This document shows positions 13,260-22,387 of a DNA stretch of 64,000 bases, one piece after another. Below the pieces are notes generated by a model. The model saw only the letters and a program-made list of their open reading frames with translations, did not search any database and was not told the DNA's origin. The DNA comes from Comamonas phosphati (GTDB lineage Bacteria > Pseudomonadota > Gammaproteobacteria > Burkholderiales > Burkholderiaceae_C): contig NZ_BMEU01000012.1 of assembly GCF_014637085.1 (NCBI RefSeq), forward strand, positions 1 to 64,000, read 5' to 3'. Position 1 is the first letter of the stretch. Each line of letters opens with the position of its first letter. The position numbers and the translations under genes are program-made.

Positions 13260-14363
13260 TCAGGTGCCCTGGCTCACCGTGATGGTCGGGAACTTGCTCG
13301 AGAAGTCCCTGGCCTTGAGGGCCACCTTCACGGCCAGGTCGCGCGCCACCTTCCTGTAGACCTGGGCGGCCTCGCTCTCGGGCTCGGCCACCACCGTGGG
13401 CCTGCCGCTATCGGCCTGCAGACGGATCTGCAGCGACAACGGCAGCGCCCCCAGATAGTCGATGTTCTGCTCGGCCGCCATCTTCTTGCCGCCGTCGGCG
13501 CCGAAGATGTGCTCCACATGGCCGCAGTGGGTGCAGACATGGGCCGCCATGTTCTCGACCAGGCCCAGGATGGGCACGCCCACCTTCTCGAACATCTGCA
13601 CGCCCTTCTTGGCGTCGATCAGCGCGATGTCCTGCGGCGTGGTCACGACCACGGCGCCCGTCATGGGCACGCGCTGGGCCAGCGTCAGCTGGATGTCGCC
13701 GGTGCCGGGCGGCATGTCGACCAGCAGATAGTCCAGATCCTTCCAGTTGGTCTGGCGCAGCATCTGCTCCAGCGCCTGGGTGGCCATGGGGCCGCGCCAG
13801 ATCATGGCCTGGTCGTTGTTGACGAGCAGGCCTATGGACATGACCTGCACGCCGTAGTTCTCGAGCGGCTCCATGGTCTTGCCGTCCGTGCTCTCGGGCT
13901 TGCCGGAGACGCCCATCATCATGGGCTGGCTGGGGCCGTAGATATCGGCGTCCAGAATGCCCACGCGCGCGCCTTCGGCGGCCAGCGCCAGCGCGAGATT
14001 GGCCGTGGTGGTGCTCTTGCCCACGCCGCCCTTGCCCGAAGAGATGGCGATGATGTTCTTCACGCCCGGCAGCAGCTGCACGCCACGCTGCACCGCATGG
14101 GCCGCGACCCTGGTGGTGATGTTGACGGAGACATTGCCCACGCCTTCGACGGTCCTGGCCGCCGCGATGAACTGGCTGCGCAGCGCAGGCAGCAGGCTCT
14201 GGGCCGGATAGCCCATCTCCACCTCGAAGGAAATGTCGGAGGAAGCAGCGCCGCCGGCGATCTGCAGATTGCGCACGGCGCGCGTGCTCACGAAGTCCTT
14301 GCCGGTATGCGGATCGAGGACGCCGGAGAGTGCGCTCAGGAGCGCTTGTTCAGTAACTGCCAT
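13260..14363 (-). CDS. mrp: Mrp/ApbC-type iron-sulfur cluster carrier ATPase
   Basis: The 367-residue cytoplasmic protein carries [4Fe-4S] clusters to target apoproteins. An N-terminal MIP18-like (DUF59) domain (residues 1-95) precedes a deviant Walker A P-loop, SSGKGGVGKST, at about residue 105. It is followed by DADIYGPSQP and VDMPPGTGDIQLT, and by the cluster-binding CTHCGH motif near residue 280. All key residues are present. The length is typical. Confidence 0.96.
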   Translation of the reverse strand: MAVTEQALLSALSGVLDPHTGKDFVSTRAVRNLQIAGGAASSDISFEVEMGYPAQSLLPALRSQFIAAARTVEGVGNVSVNITTRVAAHAVQRGVQLLPGVKNIIAISSGKGGVGKSTTTANLALALAAEGARVGILDADIYGPSQPMMMGVSGKPESTDGKTMEPLENYGVQVMSIGLLVNNDQAMIWRGPMATQALEQMLRQTNWKDLDYLLVDMPPGTGDIQLTLAQRVPMTGAVVVTTPQDIALIDAKKGVQMFEKVGVPILGLVENMAAHVCTHCGHVEHIFGADGGKKMAAEQNIDYLGALPLSLQIRLQADSGRPTVVAEPESEAAQVYRKVARDLAVKVALKARDFSSKFPTITVSQGT

Positions 14364-14529
14364 GGCTTGTGGTGCATTTTGCTGGTGATTTCTCGAATGA
14401 GGGATAGTCTAGCGAACGCTTCCAACCCTAGTGCGTGCCGGCGATCTCTACGGTGCCAGGGAGATCGCCGGCGCGCCTGGCTGCACGAGAGACAATGCAG
14501 CCCCTCGCCAAGATTTTGAGAGACTGCCC

Positions 14530-15105
14530 GTGAAACTGAAGATGGCCGAAAACTCCCTGTTCGCAATCCTGCTGCGCTCGCGCTGGTGGATCAGCCTTCT
14601 GATCTGCGCCGCCGTGGCCCTGGTCTCCCTGGCCGTCTTTCCCAAGGACATTTCCCCGTTCGCCGCCCTGGGCGCGTTTCCGTTTTTCATCGTGGGCTGC
14701 ATGGCTTTCTACCAGCAGATGCACGCGCCCAGCCCGGCGCGCCTGGCCCAGATCCAGGAGACGCTGCGCCAGCAGTCCTGGGGCGACTTCTGCGGCCAGC
14801 TTGAAGCCGCCTGGCAGGCCGAGGGCTATACGGTGCAGCGCCTGAACATGGCCGGCGCCGACCTGCTGCTGGCGCGCAACGGCCAGGCCCTGATGGTCAA
14901 TGCCAGACGCTGGAAGGCAGCCAACCACGGCGTGGAGCCGCTGCGCGAGCTGGTCGATGCCACCCGGCGCCAGCAGGCCGGCGGCAGCGTCTATGCCGCC
15001 CTGCAGCCCCTGGGCGAGAATGCCGCCGCCTGGGCCGCCGAGCACGGCGTGACGGTGCTGGACGGCACGGCCCTGGCCACCCTGATCGCCAGGAAAAAAC
15101 GCTGA
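14530..15105 (+). CDS. Membrane protein with restriction-endonuclease-like domain
   Basis: This 191-residue protein starts at GTG 14530 with GAGAG seven bases upstream; ATG 14542 is an alternative. Two TM segments (WWISLLICAAVALVSLAVF and a second around residues 38-58) are followed by a soluble domain of about 120 residues. That domain, with WQAEGYTVQRLNMAGADLLLARNGQALMV-like spacing, resembles Mrr_cat/PD-(D/E)XK-like domains of membrane-anchored proteins. A full acidic catalytic set is not obvious. Similar proteins are annotated as restriction endonuclease-like, but nothing around it suggests a defence operon. Confidence 0.65.
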   Translation: MKLKMAENSLFAILLRSRWWISLLICAAVALVSLAVFPKDISPFAALGAFPFFIVGCMAFYQQMHAPSPARLAQIQETLRQQSWGDFCGQLEAAWQAEGYTVQRLNMAGADLLLARNGQALMVNARRWKAANHGVEPLRELVDATRRQQAGGSVYAALQPLGENAAAWAAEHGVTVLDGTALATLIARKKR

Positions 15106-15157
15106 CCCCAGGGAAGCGCCCCAGGACACAGGCCGCCATTGCAGGCACACTGCGGCC

Positions 15158-16483
15158 ATGATGGCCGCAAGCAGCTCCTCTTCGCTCTTCAGCGCAAATC
15201 CCCTGCCCGCAGCCTCTCGGGATGAGGTTGCGCCAGCGGCGATGGCCCCGGCCTCCATGATCGCGCGCACCGGCCTGCTGCTCAGCGGCGGCGGCGCGCG
15301 CGCCGCCTACCAGGTCGGCGTGCTCGAAGCCATTGCGGAGATCCGCCGCGACTGCGGCCTGCGGCACGGGCCGAATCCCTTTCCCGTGCTGGCCGGCACC
15401 TCGGCGGGCGCCATCAACGTGACGGCCCTGGCCTGCAACTGCGACCACTTCGACCGGGCCGTGCGGCAGATGGCCCATGTCTGGCGCAATATGCACACCG
15501 AGGACATCTACCGCGCCGATTCCTTGAGCGTGCTGCGCAGCGGCGCGCGCTGGCTGACCCTGCTGTCGCTGGGCTGGGCCCTGGCCCGCTGGGGCATGAC
15601 GCGGCCGCGCTCGCTGCTGGACAACGCGCCGCTGGAAAAACTGCTGAGCAGCGAGCTCATGCCTTTCGAGCGCCTGCCCCAGCTCGTGGCCGACGGCCAT
15701 CTGCATGCGCTGGCCGTCACGGCCTCCAGCTACAGCAGCGGCCAGCACATCACCTTCTTCCAGACCCGGCAGCCGCTCAGCCCCTGGGTGCGCGACCAGC
15801 GCAAGGCCGTGCGGGCCCAGCTGAGCCGCGAGCATCTGCTGGCCTCGGCCGCCCTGCCCTTCATCTTTCCGGCCGTGGCCCTGCCGCTGGACGGCCATGT
15901 GGAATATTTCGGCGACGGCTCCATGCGCCAGACGGCGCCGCTGGCCCCGGCCATCCACCTGGGCGCGCAGAAAATCATGGTGATCGATCCGGGCCGGCGG
16001 CGCGAGCATCCGTGCTCGCCGCCGGCTCCCGATGCCGGCTACCCCACGCTGGCCCAGGTGGCCGGCCACGCGCTGTCCAGCATCTTCCTCGACACGCTGA
16101 ACGTGGACATAGAGCGCTCCGAGCGCATCAACCAGACGCTGGCCCTGATCTCGCCGGCCGAGCGCGTGCACAGCCATCTGCACCCCATAGAGCTGCTGGC
16201 CATCACGCCGTCCGAACCCGTGGACGACATCGCCACACGCCACATCGACCAGCTGCCGCTGGCGGTGCGCACGCTGCTGGGCACGCTGGGCGTGCGCAGC
16301 AACACGGGCGATGCCATGCGCGACGGCGCCCTGGCCAGCTATCTGCTGTTCGAGAAGAGCTATACACGGGAGCTGATGACGCTGGGCCGGCGCGATGCGC
16401 TGGCCCGCAGCGCCGAGATCGCCCAGTTCTTCGGCTGGCCCGGGCCGCACCACCCGGAGCCGGTGGCAGCGCGGGGCAACTAG
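15158..16483 (+). CDS. Patatin-like phospholipase
   Basis: This 441-residue hydrolase uses a Ser-Asp dyad. After a low-complexity N-terminus of about 35 residues it shows the oxyanion glycine loop (LLLSGGGARAAYQVG), the nucleophile motif AGTSAGA and the DGS acid motif in YFGDGSMRQTAPLAP. Family members cleave acyl chains from lipids, some on the cytoplasmic membrane side. No signal peptide is evident. Its position 52 bases after the preceding membrane-protein gene allows co-transcription. Confidence 0.9.
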   Translation: MMAASSSSSLFSANPLPAASRDEVAPAAMAPASMIARTGLLLSGGGARAAYQVGVLEAIAEIRRDCGLRHGPNPFPVLAGTSAGAINVTALACNCDHFDRAVRQMAHVWRNMHTEDIYRADSLSVLRSGARWLTLLSLGWALARWGMTRPRSLLDNAPLEKLLSSELMPFERLPQLVADGHLHALAVTASSYSSGQHITFFQTRQPLSPWVRDQRKAVRAQLSREHLLASAALPFIFPAVALPLDGHVEYFGDGSMRQTAPLAPAIHLGAQKIMVIDPGRRREHPCSPPAPDAGYPTLAQVAGHALSSIFLDTLNVDIERSERINQTLALISPAERVHSHLHPIELLAITPSEPVDDIATRHIDQLPLAVRTLLGTLGVRSNTGDAMRDGALASYLLFEKSYTRELMTLGRRDALARSAEIAQFFGWPGPHHPEPVAARGN

Positions 16484-16489
16484 GTTGCG

Positions 16490-16570
16490 CTATAAATTTC
16501 AAAGTGCATGGCACCAAGCCGATCTCGGGTTCGGCCTGAATATTCATTGAATTTCAGAAATCGCAAGCAC
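16490..16570. repeat. Degenerate dispersed repeat between the patatin gene and metG
   Basis: The non-coding stretch begins GCGCTATAAATTTCAAAGTG and continues AT-rich to GAATTTCAGAAATCGCAAGC. It has the GCTAT/TTTCA character seen in other gaps of the window, but it is much diverged. I see no gene in the 216 bases before metG. Confidence 0.35.
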
Positions 16571-16699
16571 CAGACGCTCCTACTTCAGGAGCAGCCTCGA
16601 ACGCACCGCAGCCATCCCATTACCGACAAGACCCAGTATTCGGCGGCCTGCGGCGGGCGCTTCTAAAATGTCGGGTTCACCGTGAAAGCTGTTTCTTCC

Positions 16700-18769
16700 A
16701 TGACCGCACGCAAAATCTTCGTCACCACCGCCCTGCCGTATGCCAACGGCAACTTCCACATCGGCCACATCATGGAATACATCCAGGCCGATACCTGGGT
16801 GCGTGCGCAGCGAATGCAGGGCAGTGCGGTCGACTTCGTGGGCGCCGACGACGCCCACGGCGCGCCCATCATGATTGCCGCCGAGAAGGCCGGCAAGACG
16901 CCCCAGCAGTTCGTGGCCGACATCGCCGCGGGCCGCAAGCAGTACCTGGACGGCTTTCACATCGCCTTCGACAACTGGAGCAATACCGACAGCCCCGAGA
17001 ACCACGAGCTGTCCAGGCAGATCTACCTCGATCTGAAGAAGGCCGGCTTCATCGAGACGCGCACCATCGAGCAGTTCTTCGACCCCGAGAAGAACATGTT
17101 CCTGCCCGACCGCTTCATCAAGGGCGAGTGCCCGCGCTGCCACGCCAAGGACCAGTACGGCGACAACTGCGAGGTCTGCGGCGCCGTGTACGCCCCCACC
17201 GAACTAATCCATCCGTTCTCGGCCCTGTCGGGCGCCAAGCCCGTGCTCAAGACCTCGGAGCACTTCTTCTTCAAGCTCTCCGATCCGCGTGCCGTGGAGT
17301 TCCTGACCGAGTGGACGCAGGACGGCAAGCATGTGCAGCCCGAGGTGGCCGCCAAGATCAAGGAATGGTTCGGCGTTCGCACCAACCCCGATGGTTCGAC
17401 CAGCGAGGGCCTGGACGACTGGGACATCAGCCGCGACGCGCCCTACTTCGGCATCGAAATCCCCGATGCGCCGGGCAAGTACTTCTACGTCTGGCTGGAT
17501 GCGCCCGTGGGCTACCTGGCTTCGCTCAAGAACCTGCTGAATCAGCGCGGCGAGGACTTCGACGCCTACATGGCCGACCCGCGGCTGGAGCAGTACCACT
17601 TCATCGGCAAGGACATCATCACCTTCCACACGCTGTTCTGGCCCGCGATGCTGAAATTCAGCGGCCGCAAGACGCCGACCAGGATCTGCGTGCACGGCTT
17701 CATGACCGTCAACAACGGCGAGAAGATGAGCAAGAGCCGCGGCACGGGCCTGGACCCGCTCAAGTACCTGAGCCTGGGCATGAACCCCGAGTGGCTGCGC
17801 TACTACCTGGGCGCCAAGCTCAACGGCAGGAATGAAGACATCGATTTCAACCCCGAAGACTTCATGCTGCGCGTCAACTCCGACCTGATCGGCAAGTACG
17901 TGAACATCGCCTCGCGCGCCGCGGGCTTCATCGCCAAGCGCTTCGGCGGCAGGCTGGGCGCCGTCAGCGAGGACGGCCAGGCCCTACTGGCCCAGCTGCG
18001 CGAGGCCAAGGACGCCATCGTGGCCGCCTACGAAGCCCGCGACACGGCCCGCGCCGCGCGCGAGATCATGCTGCTGTGCGACCGCGTGAACGCCTACGTG
18101 GATGCCAACAAGCCCTGGGAACTGGCCAAGAAGGAAGGCATGGAAGCGCGCCTGCAGGACGTCTGCTCGACCTGCATCGAAGCCTTCCGCATCCTGACCA
18201 TCTACCTCAGGCCCATCCTGCCCGGCGTGGCCGCCGAAGTGGCCAACTTCCTCATCGTGCCGCCCGAGAGCTTTGCCGACGTGGGCCAGCCCCTGGGCAA
18301 GGACCACCAGATCGGCGAGTACCAGCACCTGATGCAGCGCGTCGACCCCAAGCAGCTCGAAGCCCTGTTCGAGCCGCCGGCAGCGCCCGTGGCGGAGGCG
18401 GTCAAGCCGGGCGGCGAGGAAATCGCCGAAACCATCAGCATCGACGACTTCGCCAAGATCGACCTGCGCATTGCAAGAATAGTGGAGTGCAAACCCGTCG
18501 AAGGCTCGACCAAGCTGCTGCAGCTGACGCTGGACGTGGGCGAAGGCAAGACACGCAATGTGTTCAGCGGCATCGCCAGCATGTACCAACCAGAACAGCT
18601 GCAAGGCAAGCTCACCGTGATGGTGGCCAATCTCGCACCGCGCAAGATGAAGTTCGGCATCTCCGAAGGCATGGTGCTGGCCGCCAGCCACGCCGACGAA
18701 AAGGCCCAACCCGGCATCTATGTGCTGGAGCCTTTCCCTGGTGCTGCGCCCGGCATGAAAATCCACTGA
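16700..18769 (+). CDS. metG: Methionyl-tRNA synthetase
   Basis: The 689-residue class Ia enzyme charges initiator and elongator tRNA-Met. The HIGH motif is HIGH in [11 protein letters not shown], the KMSKS loop is [11 protein letters not shown], and a zinc knuckle is [18 protein letters not shown]. From about residue 580 a C-terminal EMAP/Trbp111-type OB domain ([19 protein letters not shown]) supports dimerisation and tRNA binding. ATG 16700 ([17 protein letters not shown]) was chosen over GTG 16682 because family proteins begin close to this point. Confidence 0.98.
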   Translation: MTARKIFVTTALPYANGNFHIGHIMEYIQADTWVRAQRMQGSAVDFVGADDAHGAPIMIAAEKAGKTPQQFVADIAAGRKQYLDGFHIAFDNWSNTDSPENHELSRQIYLDLKKAGFIETRTIEQFFDPEKNMFLPDRFIKGECPRCHAKDQYGDNCEVCGAVYAPTELIHPFSALSGAKPVLKTSEHFFFKLSDPRAVEFLTEWTQDGKHVQPEVAAKIKEWFGVRTNPDGSTSEGLDDWDISRDAPYFGIEIPDAPGKYFYVWLDAPVGYLASLKNLLNQRGEDFDAYMADPRLEQYHFIGKDIITFHTLFWPAMLKFSGRKTPTRICVHGFMTVNNGEKMSKSRGTGLDPLKYLSLGMNPEWLRYYLGAKLNGRNEDIDFNPEDFMLRVNSDLIGKYVNIASRAAGFIAKRFGGRLGAVSEDGQALLAQLREAKDAIVAAYEARDTARAAREIMLLCDRVNAYVDANKPWELAKKEGMEARLQDVCSTCIEAFRILTIYLRPILPGVAAEVANFLIVPPESFADVGQPLGKDHQIGEYQHLMQRVDPKQLEALFEPPAAPVAEAVKPGGEEIAETISIDDFAKIDLRIARIVECKPVEGSTKLLQLTLDVGEGKTRNVFSGIASMYQPEQLQGKLTVMVANLAPRKMKFGISEGMVLAASHADEKAQPGIYVLEPFPGAAPGMKIH

Positions 18770-18771
18770 TG

Positions 18772-18848
18772 CCCCCTGAGTCGCTTCGCGCCTTCCCCCA
18801 CAGGGGGACGACACCCTCGCAGCGGGGCGGCCCTTGCTCGGTGTCCCT
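18772..18848. repeat. Intergenic palindromic repeat, copy 2
   Basis: The copy begins CCCCCTGAGTCGCTTCGCGC, contains the arms TTCCCCC/AGGGGGACG, and ends with GGGGCGGCCCTTGCTCGG. It starts three bases after the metG stop. A frame passes through it into the next lipoprotein gene, so that gene's N-terminus is ambiguous. Confidence 0.88.
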
Positions 18849-19191
18849 CCTTCGGGACAAGGGTAGATCAAGCATTTGCAAGCCATGGCTGGCCGGGGCT
18901 TTTTTATGTCTTGCGCTTTCTGGCTGCACCGTGGTGAGCGTGGGCGCGGCGGCCGTCAGCGTCACGGCCACGACAGTGGGCGTGGCCGCCGATGCGGCCG
19001 TGGGCACGGCCAAGCTGGTGGGCAAAGGCGTGGGCAAGGCCTATGACGCCGTGACCGACGACAAGCCCGACGACAGCGGCGTGAGCATCAAATACCGGGA
19101 AAGCGATCCCAATCACCCCTACCAGCCCGGGCCGGGTGCCAGCAATGCGCGCGACCCGGCGCAGGACGCGCCCGATGCAGACCTGCACTAA
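18841..19191 (+). CDS. Small lipoprotein (NF038104-like)
   Basis: This small protein of about 116 residues has a signal peptide ending in the lipobox LALSGC, followed by TVVSVGAAAVSVTATTVG and a Gly/Val/Ala-rich segment (AVGTAKLVGKGVGKAYDAV). The C-terminal tail is polar and Pro/Asp-rich. The short Gly/Val-rich pattern matches small betaproteobacterial lipoproteins of unknown function. The start is uncertain: GTG 18841 is used, but ATG 18769 is in frame across the repeat and would add 24 repeat-encoded residues. Confidence 0.7.
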   Translation: MSLLRDKGRSSICKPWLAGAFLCLALSGCTVVSVGAAAVSVTATTVGVAADAAVGTAKLVGKGVGKAYDAVTDDKPDDSGVSIKYRESDPNHPYQPGPGASNARDPAQDAPDADLH

Positions 19192-19240
19192 TCAGCAGGC
19201 TGTTCTCCAGATCGCCTGAGGTCGTGAACACGATCCAGGC

Positions 19241-19738
19241 TCAGGGCCCGTCGTGCAGCTTCTCATGGCTGCCGCTGCGCAGCACGCGCTCGTCGGGGCC
19301 GAAGGTGACGATGAACTCCATCTGGCGCGTGGGCGGGTCGGTCCAGTTCCACTCCCAGTCGGTCTCCTGCTTGAGCGCATAGGGGATGGCCCGCGCCGGC
19401 CTGCCCAGCATGCGGCGCACCTGTTCCTGGCTCAGGCCGGGCACGATCTTCTCGAAGTTGTGCGGCGCCAGCACCTGGCGCAACGCGCTCATCTTGCCGT
19501 CGGGGGCTATGGTGATCATGTAGTTGCGCGTGCCCGCGGGCTGGCGGTTGTACTCGAAGGTGCGCGAGCCGTCGGTCTCGGGCCAGATGCGCTCGGGGTC
19601 ACCGAAGCGCTCGCGCACATCGGCCTCGGTGGACAGGCCTTCCTCCAGTTCCTTGATCTTCTGCTGGTCGCAGCCGGCCAGAGCCAGCACGCCAAAGACG
19701 GCCACAGCAGCCATGGCCAGACGGGAAAAAATGTTCAT
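19241..19738 (-). CDS. SmpA/OmlA (BamE-like) domain lipoprotein
   Basis: The 165-residue predicted lipoprotein has a lipobox LALAGC with Cys23. The mature part contains two BamE-like segments, EGLSTEADVRERFGDPER and PGLSQEQVRRMLGRPARA, so the SmpA/OmlA motif is duplicated. BamE itself is a single-domain subunit of the outer-membrane assembly machine. This longer, duplicated form is a relative and not necessarily BamE. It is convergent with the small lipoprotein gene to its left. Confidence 0.82.
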   Translation of the reverse strand: MNIFSRLAMAAVAVFGVLALAGCDQQKIKELEEGLSTEADVRERFGDPERIWPETDGSRTFEYNRQPAGTRNYMITIAPDGKMSALRQVLAPHNFEKIVPGLSQEQVRRMLGRPARAIPYALKQETDWEWNWTDPPTRQMEFIVTFGPDERVLRSGSHEKLHDGP

Positions 19739-19907
19739 GGGCAAGAATCACCACAAGAGCCGGACACAGGGCCGATTCTGGCAGCATCCGCGTCCAGGCC
19801 TCGCGCCCATCTGCAAACGCTTGTCAAAACCCTTCCCCAACATGGCCGTCCATGGGCCTGCTGCTCCCGAACGGCTAAAATCCGCAGTTCTGAGAGGTTT
19901 TACGCAT

Positions 19908-20114
19908 ATGTCCTTCTTCCGCCGCCCCGACTACCGTTCCGATACCACCAACTTCATCAACGATCTGAAAAAGCAGAACCCCGAGCTGTCCGAGCAGCAG
20001 GTCGCCGGCCGTGCCCTGCTGTGGGACAAGAAGGTGAACCAGGAAGTCTGGGACGACCTGCGCGCCGGCCGCGTGGACCAGAAGCCCTACGTCTACCAGA
20101 CCAACCCCTCCTGA
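19908..20114 (+). CDS. DUF3460 family protein
   Basis: This small 68-residue protein starts MSFFRRPDYRSDTTNFINDL after an AGAGG site. The pattern TNFINDLKKQNPELSEQQ and GRALLWDK matches DUF3460, a family I know mainly from Burkholderiales and near relatives. No catalytic motif is visible. It lies 91 bases upstream of scpA on the same strand. Function is unknown. Confidence 0.88.
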   Translation: MSFFRRPDYRSDTTNFINDLKKQNPELSEQQVAGRALLWDKKVNQEVWDDLRAGRVDQKPYVYQTNPS

Positions 20115-20205
20115 ATTGGCAGGCTCCAGGTCTTAACCGGCCTAGAGCGCTGATGTAAAAGCGCCTGTGCAAAAACGGCCAACACTCCTTTTTGCATAGC
20201 AACCC

Positions 20206-21036
20206 ATGAGCCAACTCCCAGCCGCTCTCGACGCTTCACCCGAGACCTTGGTCGATCAGGTGGCCTTGGCGCGCCTGTACGGGGAGCCGCTGTTCGCCCT
20301 GCCCCAGGACCTGTACATCCCGCCCGATGCGCTGGAAGTCTTTCTCGAAGCCTTCGAAGGGCCGCTGGACCTGCTGCTGTACCTGATCCGCAAGCAGAAC
20401 TTCAACATCCTCGACATTCCCATGCAGGATGTGACGCGCCAGTACATGGCCTATGTGGACGAGATCCGCAGCAGCAACCTGGAGTTGGCGGCCGAATACC
20501 TGCTGATGGCGGCCATGCTGATCGAGATCAAGTCGCGCATGCTGCTGCCGCCCAAGAAGCAGGAGGATGGCGAAGAGGCCGAGGACCCGCGCGCCGAGCT
20601 GGTGCGCCGCCTGCTCGAGTACGAGCAGATGAAGCTGGCCGCCCAGCAACTGGGCCGGCTTCCCCAGTACGGGCGCGACTTCCTCAAGGCCACGGTCTAT
20701 ATCGAGCAAAGCCTGCAGCCACGCTTTCCCGATGTGGAAGTCGGCGAACTGCAGGCCGCCTGGCGCGACATACTCAAGCGCGCCAAGCTGGTGCAAAGCC
20801 ACAAGATCACGCGCGAAGAGCTGTCGGTGCGCGAGTACATGAGCCAGATCCTCAAGCAGCTGCAAGGCCAGCGCTTCGTGGAGTTCGAGCGCATCTTCAA
20901 TCCCGAGAAGGGCTCCACCGTGCTGGTCGTGACCTTCATCGCCATGCTGGAGCTGGCCAAGGAAACACTGATCGAGATCACCCAGGCCGAGGCCTTTGCA
21001 CCCATCTACGTGCGGCTGGCCTATATGCCTGTGTGA
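20206..21036 (+). CDS. scpA: Segregation and condensation protein A
   Basis: ScpA is the kleisin subunit that bridges SMC heads in the chromosome condensin complex, normally with ScpB. The 276-residue protein begins with an acidic extension. The conserved N-terminal kleisin region follows (FEGPLDLLLYLIRKQNFNIL, then YLLMAAMLIEIKSRMLLPP). The C-terminal winged-helix part ends FIAMLELAKETLIEITQ. No scpB or smc gene lies in the window. Confidence 0.95.
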   Translation: MSQLPAALDASPETLVDQVALARLYGEPLFALPQDLYIPPDALEVFLEAFEGPLDLLLYLIRKQNFNILDIPMQDVTRQYMAYVDEIRSSNLELAAEYLLMAAMLIEIKSRMLLPPKKQEDGEEAEDPRAELVRRLLEYEQMKLAAQQLGRLPQYGRDFLKATVYIEQSLQPRFPDVEVGELQAAWRDILKRAKLVQSHKITREELSVREYMSQILKQLQGQRFVEFERIFNPEKGSTVLVVTFIAMLELAKETLIEITQAEAFAPIYVRLAYMPV

Positions 21037-21114
21037 CCCCCCCTGAGCGGCTGCGCCGCTTCCCCCGGAGGGGGACGACGCCTTCGCCGCGAGGCGGCTC
21101 TTGCTCGGCGTCCC
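21037..21114. repeat. Intergenic palindromic repeat, copy 3
   Basis: The copy starts at the scpA stop with CCCCCCCTGAGCGGCTGCGC, continues TTCCCCCGGAGGGGGACGACG, and ends with CTCTTGCTCGGCGTCC. It separates scpA from queE. An open frame crosses it into queE, but queE homologues begin 36 bases beyond its end. Confidence 0.88.
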
Positions 21115-21152
21115 TGAGTTGGGATGCGCTAGGTTCAGACGGAATATCCAAA

Positions 21153-21791
21153 ATGACATACAGCGTCAAAGAAATTTTCTACACCCTGCAGGGCGAAGGC
21201 GGCCAGGCGGGCACGCCGGCCGTGTTCTGCCGCTTCGCTGGCTGCAACCTCTGGAGTGGCCGCGAGCAGGACCGCGCCAGCGCCGTCTGCCAGTTCTGCG
21301 ATACCGACTTCGTGGGCACGGACGGCACGCTGGGCGGCAAGTTCGCCACGGCCGACGCGCTGGCCGAGCGCATCCTCGCGCAGTGGCCGGCCGACGACAG
21401 CCAGCATCGCATGGTGGTGCTCACGGGCGGCGAGCCGCTGCTGCAGGTGGATGCGGCCCTGGTCGACGCCCTGCACGCCCGCGGCTTTCGCATCGCGGTC
21501 GAGAGCAACGGCACGGTGGCCGCGCCCGGGGGCATTGACTGGCTGTGCATCAGCCCCAAGGCCGGTGCCGACTGGATCCAGCGCAGCGGCCAGGAGCTCA
21601 AGCTGGTCTGGCCCCAGCCCGGTTTCGACCTGGCGGCCATCGAGGCCGGTACCGACTTCGCCCACTACTTTCTGCAGCCCATGGACAACGTCCTGCAGGC
21701 CGACCATATCGCGGCCTGCATAGAGCAATGCCTGCGGCGCCCGGCCTGGCGCCTGAGCCTGCAGACCCACAAGCTCACCGGGATTCGATGA
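21153..21791 (+). CDS. queE: 7-carboxy-7-deazaguanine synthase
   Basis: This radical-SAM enzyme contracts 6-carboxy-tetrahydropterin to 7-carboxy-7-deazaguanine in queuosine synthesis. The 212-residue product has the unusual cluster motif of one QueE subclass: the first cysteine in AGCNLWSG is followed by 14 residues and then CQFC, giving C-x14-C-x2-C. TGGEP and the late LQPMDN segment also fit. Start MTYSVKEIFYTLQGEG is typical. The next gene supplies its substrate. Confidence 0.95.
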   Translation: MTYSVKEIFYTLQGEGGQAGTPAVFCRFAGCNLWSGREQDRASAVCQFCDTDFVGTDGTLGGKFATADALAERILAQWPADDSQHRMVVLTGGEPLLQVDAALVDALHARGFRIAVESNGTVAAPGGIDWLCISPKAGADWIQRSGQELKLVWPQPGFDLAAIEAGTDFAHYFLQPMDNVLQADHIAACIEQCLRRPAWRLSLQTHKLTGIR

Positions 21792-21794
21792 AAC

Positions 21795-21873
21795 ACCCCC
21801 TGAGTCGCTTCGCGCCTTCCCCCTGGAGGGGGGACGACAGCCTCGCTGCGGGGCGGCCCTTGCTCGCTGTCCC
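21795..21873. repeat. Intergenic palindromic repeat, copy 4
   Basis: The copy begins CACCCCCTGAGTCGCTTCGC, has the arms TTCCCCCTGGAGGGGGGACG, and ends GGGGCGGCCCTTGCTCGCTG. It begins three bases after the queE stop and separates queE from queD. With copy 3 it brackets queE. Confidence 0.88.
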
Positions 21874-21921
21874 TGGTGTTGGCGTACGCCGGTTTCATAC
21901 GCAGCGCCATGGATAACTAAT

Positions 21922-22332
21922 ATGCAGTTCACCGTTCACCAGCGCTTTTTCTTCGATGCGGCCCACACGCTGGATCGCGCCATCGAAACCGCCAGCAGCC
22001 GCCGCATCCACGGCCACACCTATTGGGCCGAGGTCAGCGTGACCGGCCCGCGCAATCCCGACAACGGCATGGTCATCGACCTCGGCCATCTGCGCGCCCG
22101 GCTCGAGCTGCTGCGCGAGCAGCTCGATCACCATTTTCTGGACGACATCCCGGGCCTGGGCAAACCCACACTCGAAAACCTGAGCCTGTTCATCGCCAAC
22201 GCCCTGGCCGATCTGCGGCCCACGCCCAGCCGCGTGCGCGTGTGGCGCGACAGCATCGGCGACGGCTGCGTGCTCGATCTGACCGCCAGCGACTATGCAA
22301 CAGGCGATATTCGCTCTCTTTTGAATAGCTGA
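21922..22332 (+). CDS. queD: 6-carboxy-5,6,7,8-tetrahydropterin synthase
   Basis: The 136-residue PTPS-like enzyme makes the substrate of QueE from 7,8-dihydroneopterin triphosphate. Zinc ligands are His14-type FDAAH and the RRIHGHTYW pair. LDHHFLDD and PTLENLSLFIAN are the usual family motifs. The last codons and stop (SLLNS) lie in a stretch with an ATAGC-type repeat ending, so the C-terminus may have been shaped by a repeat. It is co-directional with queE, with a repeat between. Confidence 0.95.
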   Translation: MQFTVHQRFFFDAAHTLDRAIETASSRRIHGHTYWAEVSVTGPRNPDNGMVIDLGHLRARLELLREQLDHHFLDDIPGLGKPTLENLSLFIANALADLRPTPSRVRVWRDSIGDGCVLDLTASDYATGDIRSLLNS

Positions 22333-22387
22333 TTTCCACCGATCCCATATCCACCTGGCCCCGGCCACGGCCTGCGGCCCCAACGCC

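Noticed and set aside
14530-16483. The nuclease-like gene plus patatin-like gene as an anti-phage system
   Set aside because: There is no sensor, cyclase, NTPase or mobile-element context, and both families have housekeeping members. It is kept only as a low-interest note.
18873-18906. An AGCC...GGGGCTTTTTT hairpin as a terminator after metG
   Set aside because: The bases lie in frame within the lipoprotein signal peptide (KPWLAGAF), so they are better explained as coding.
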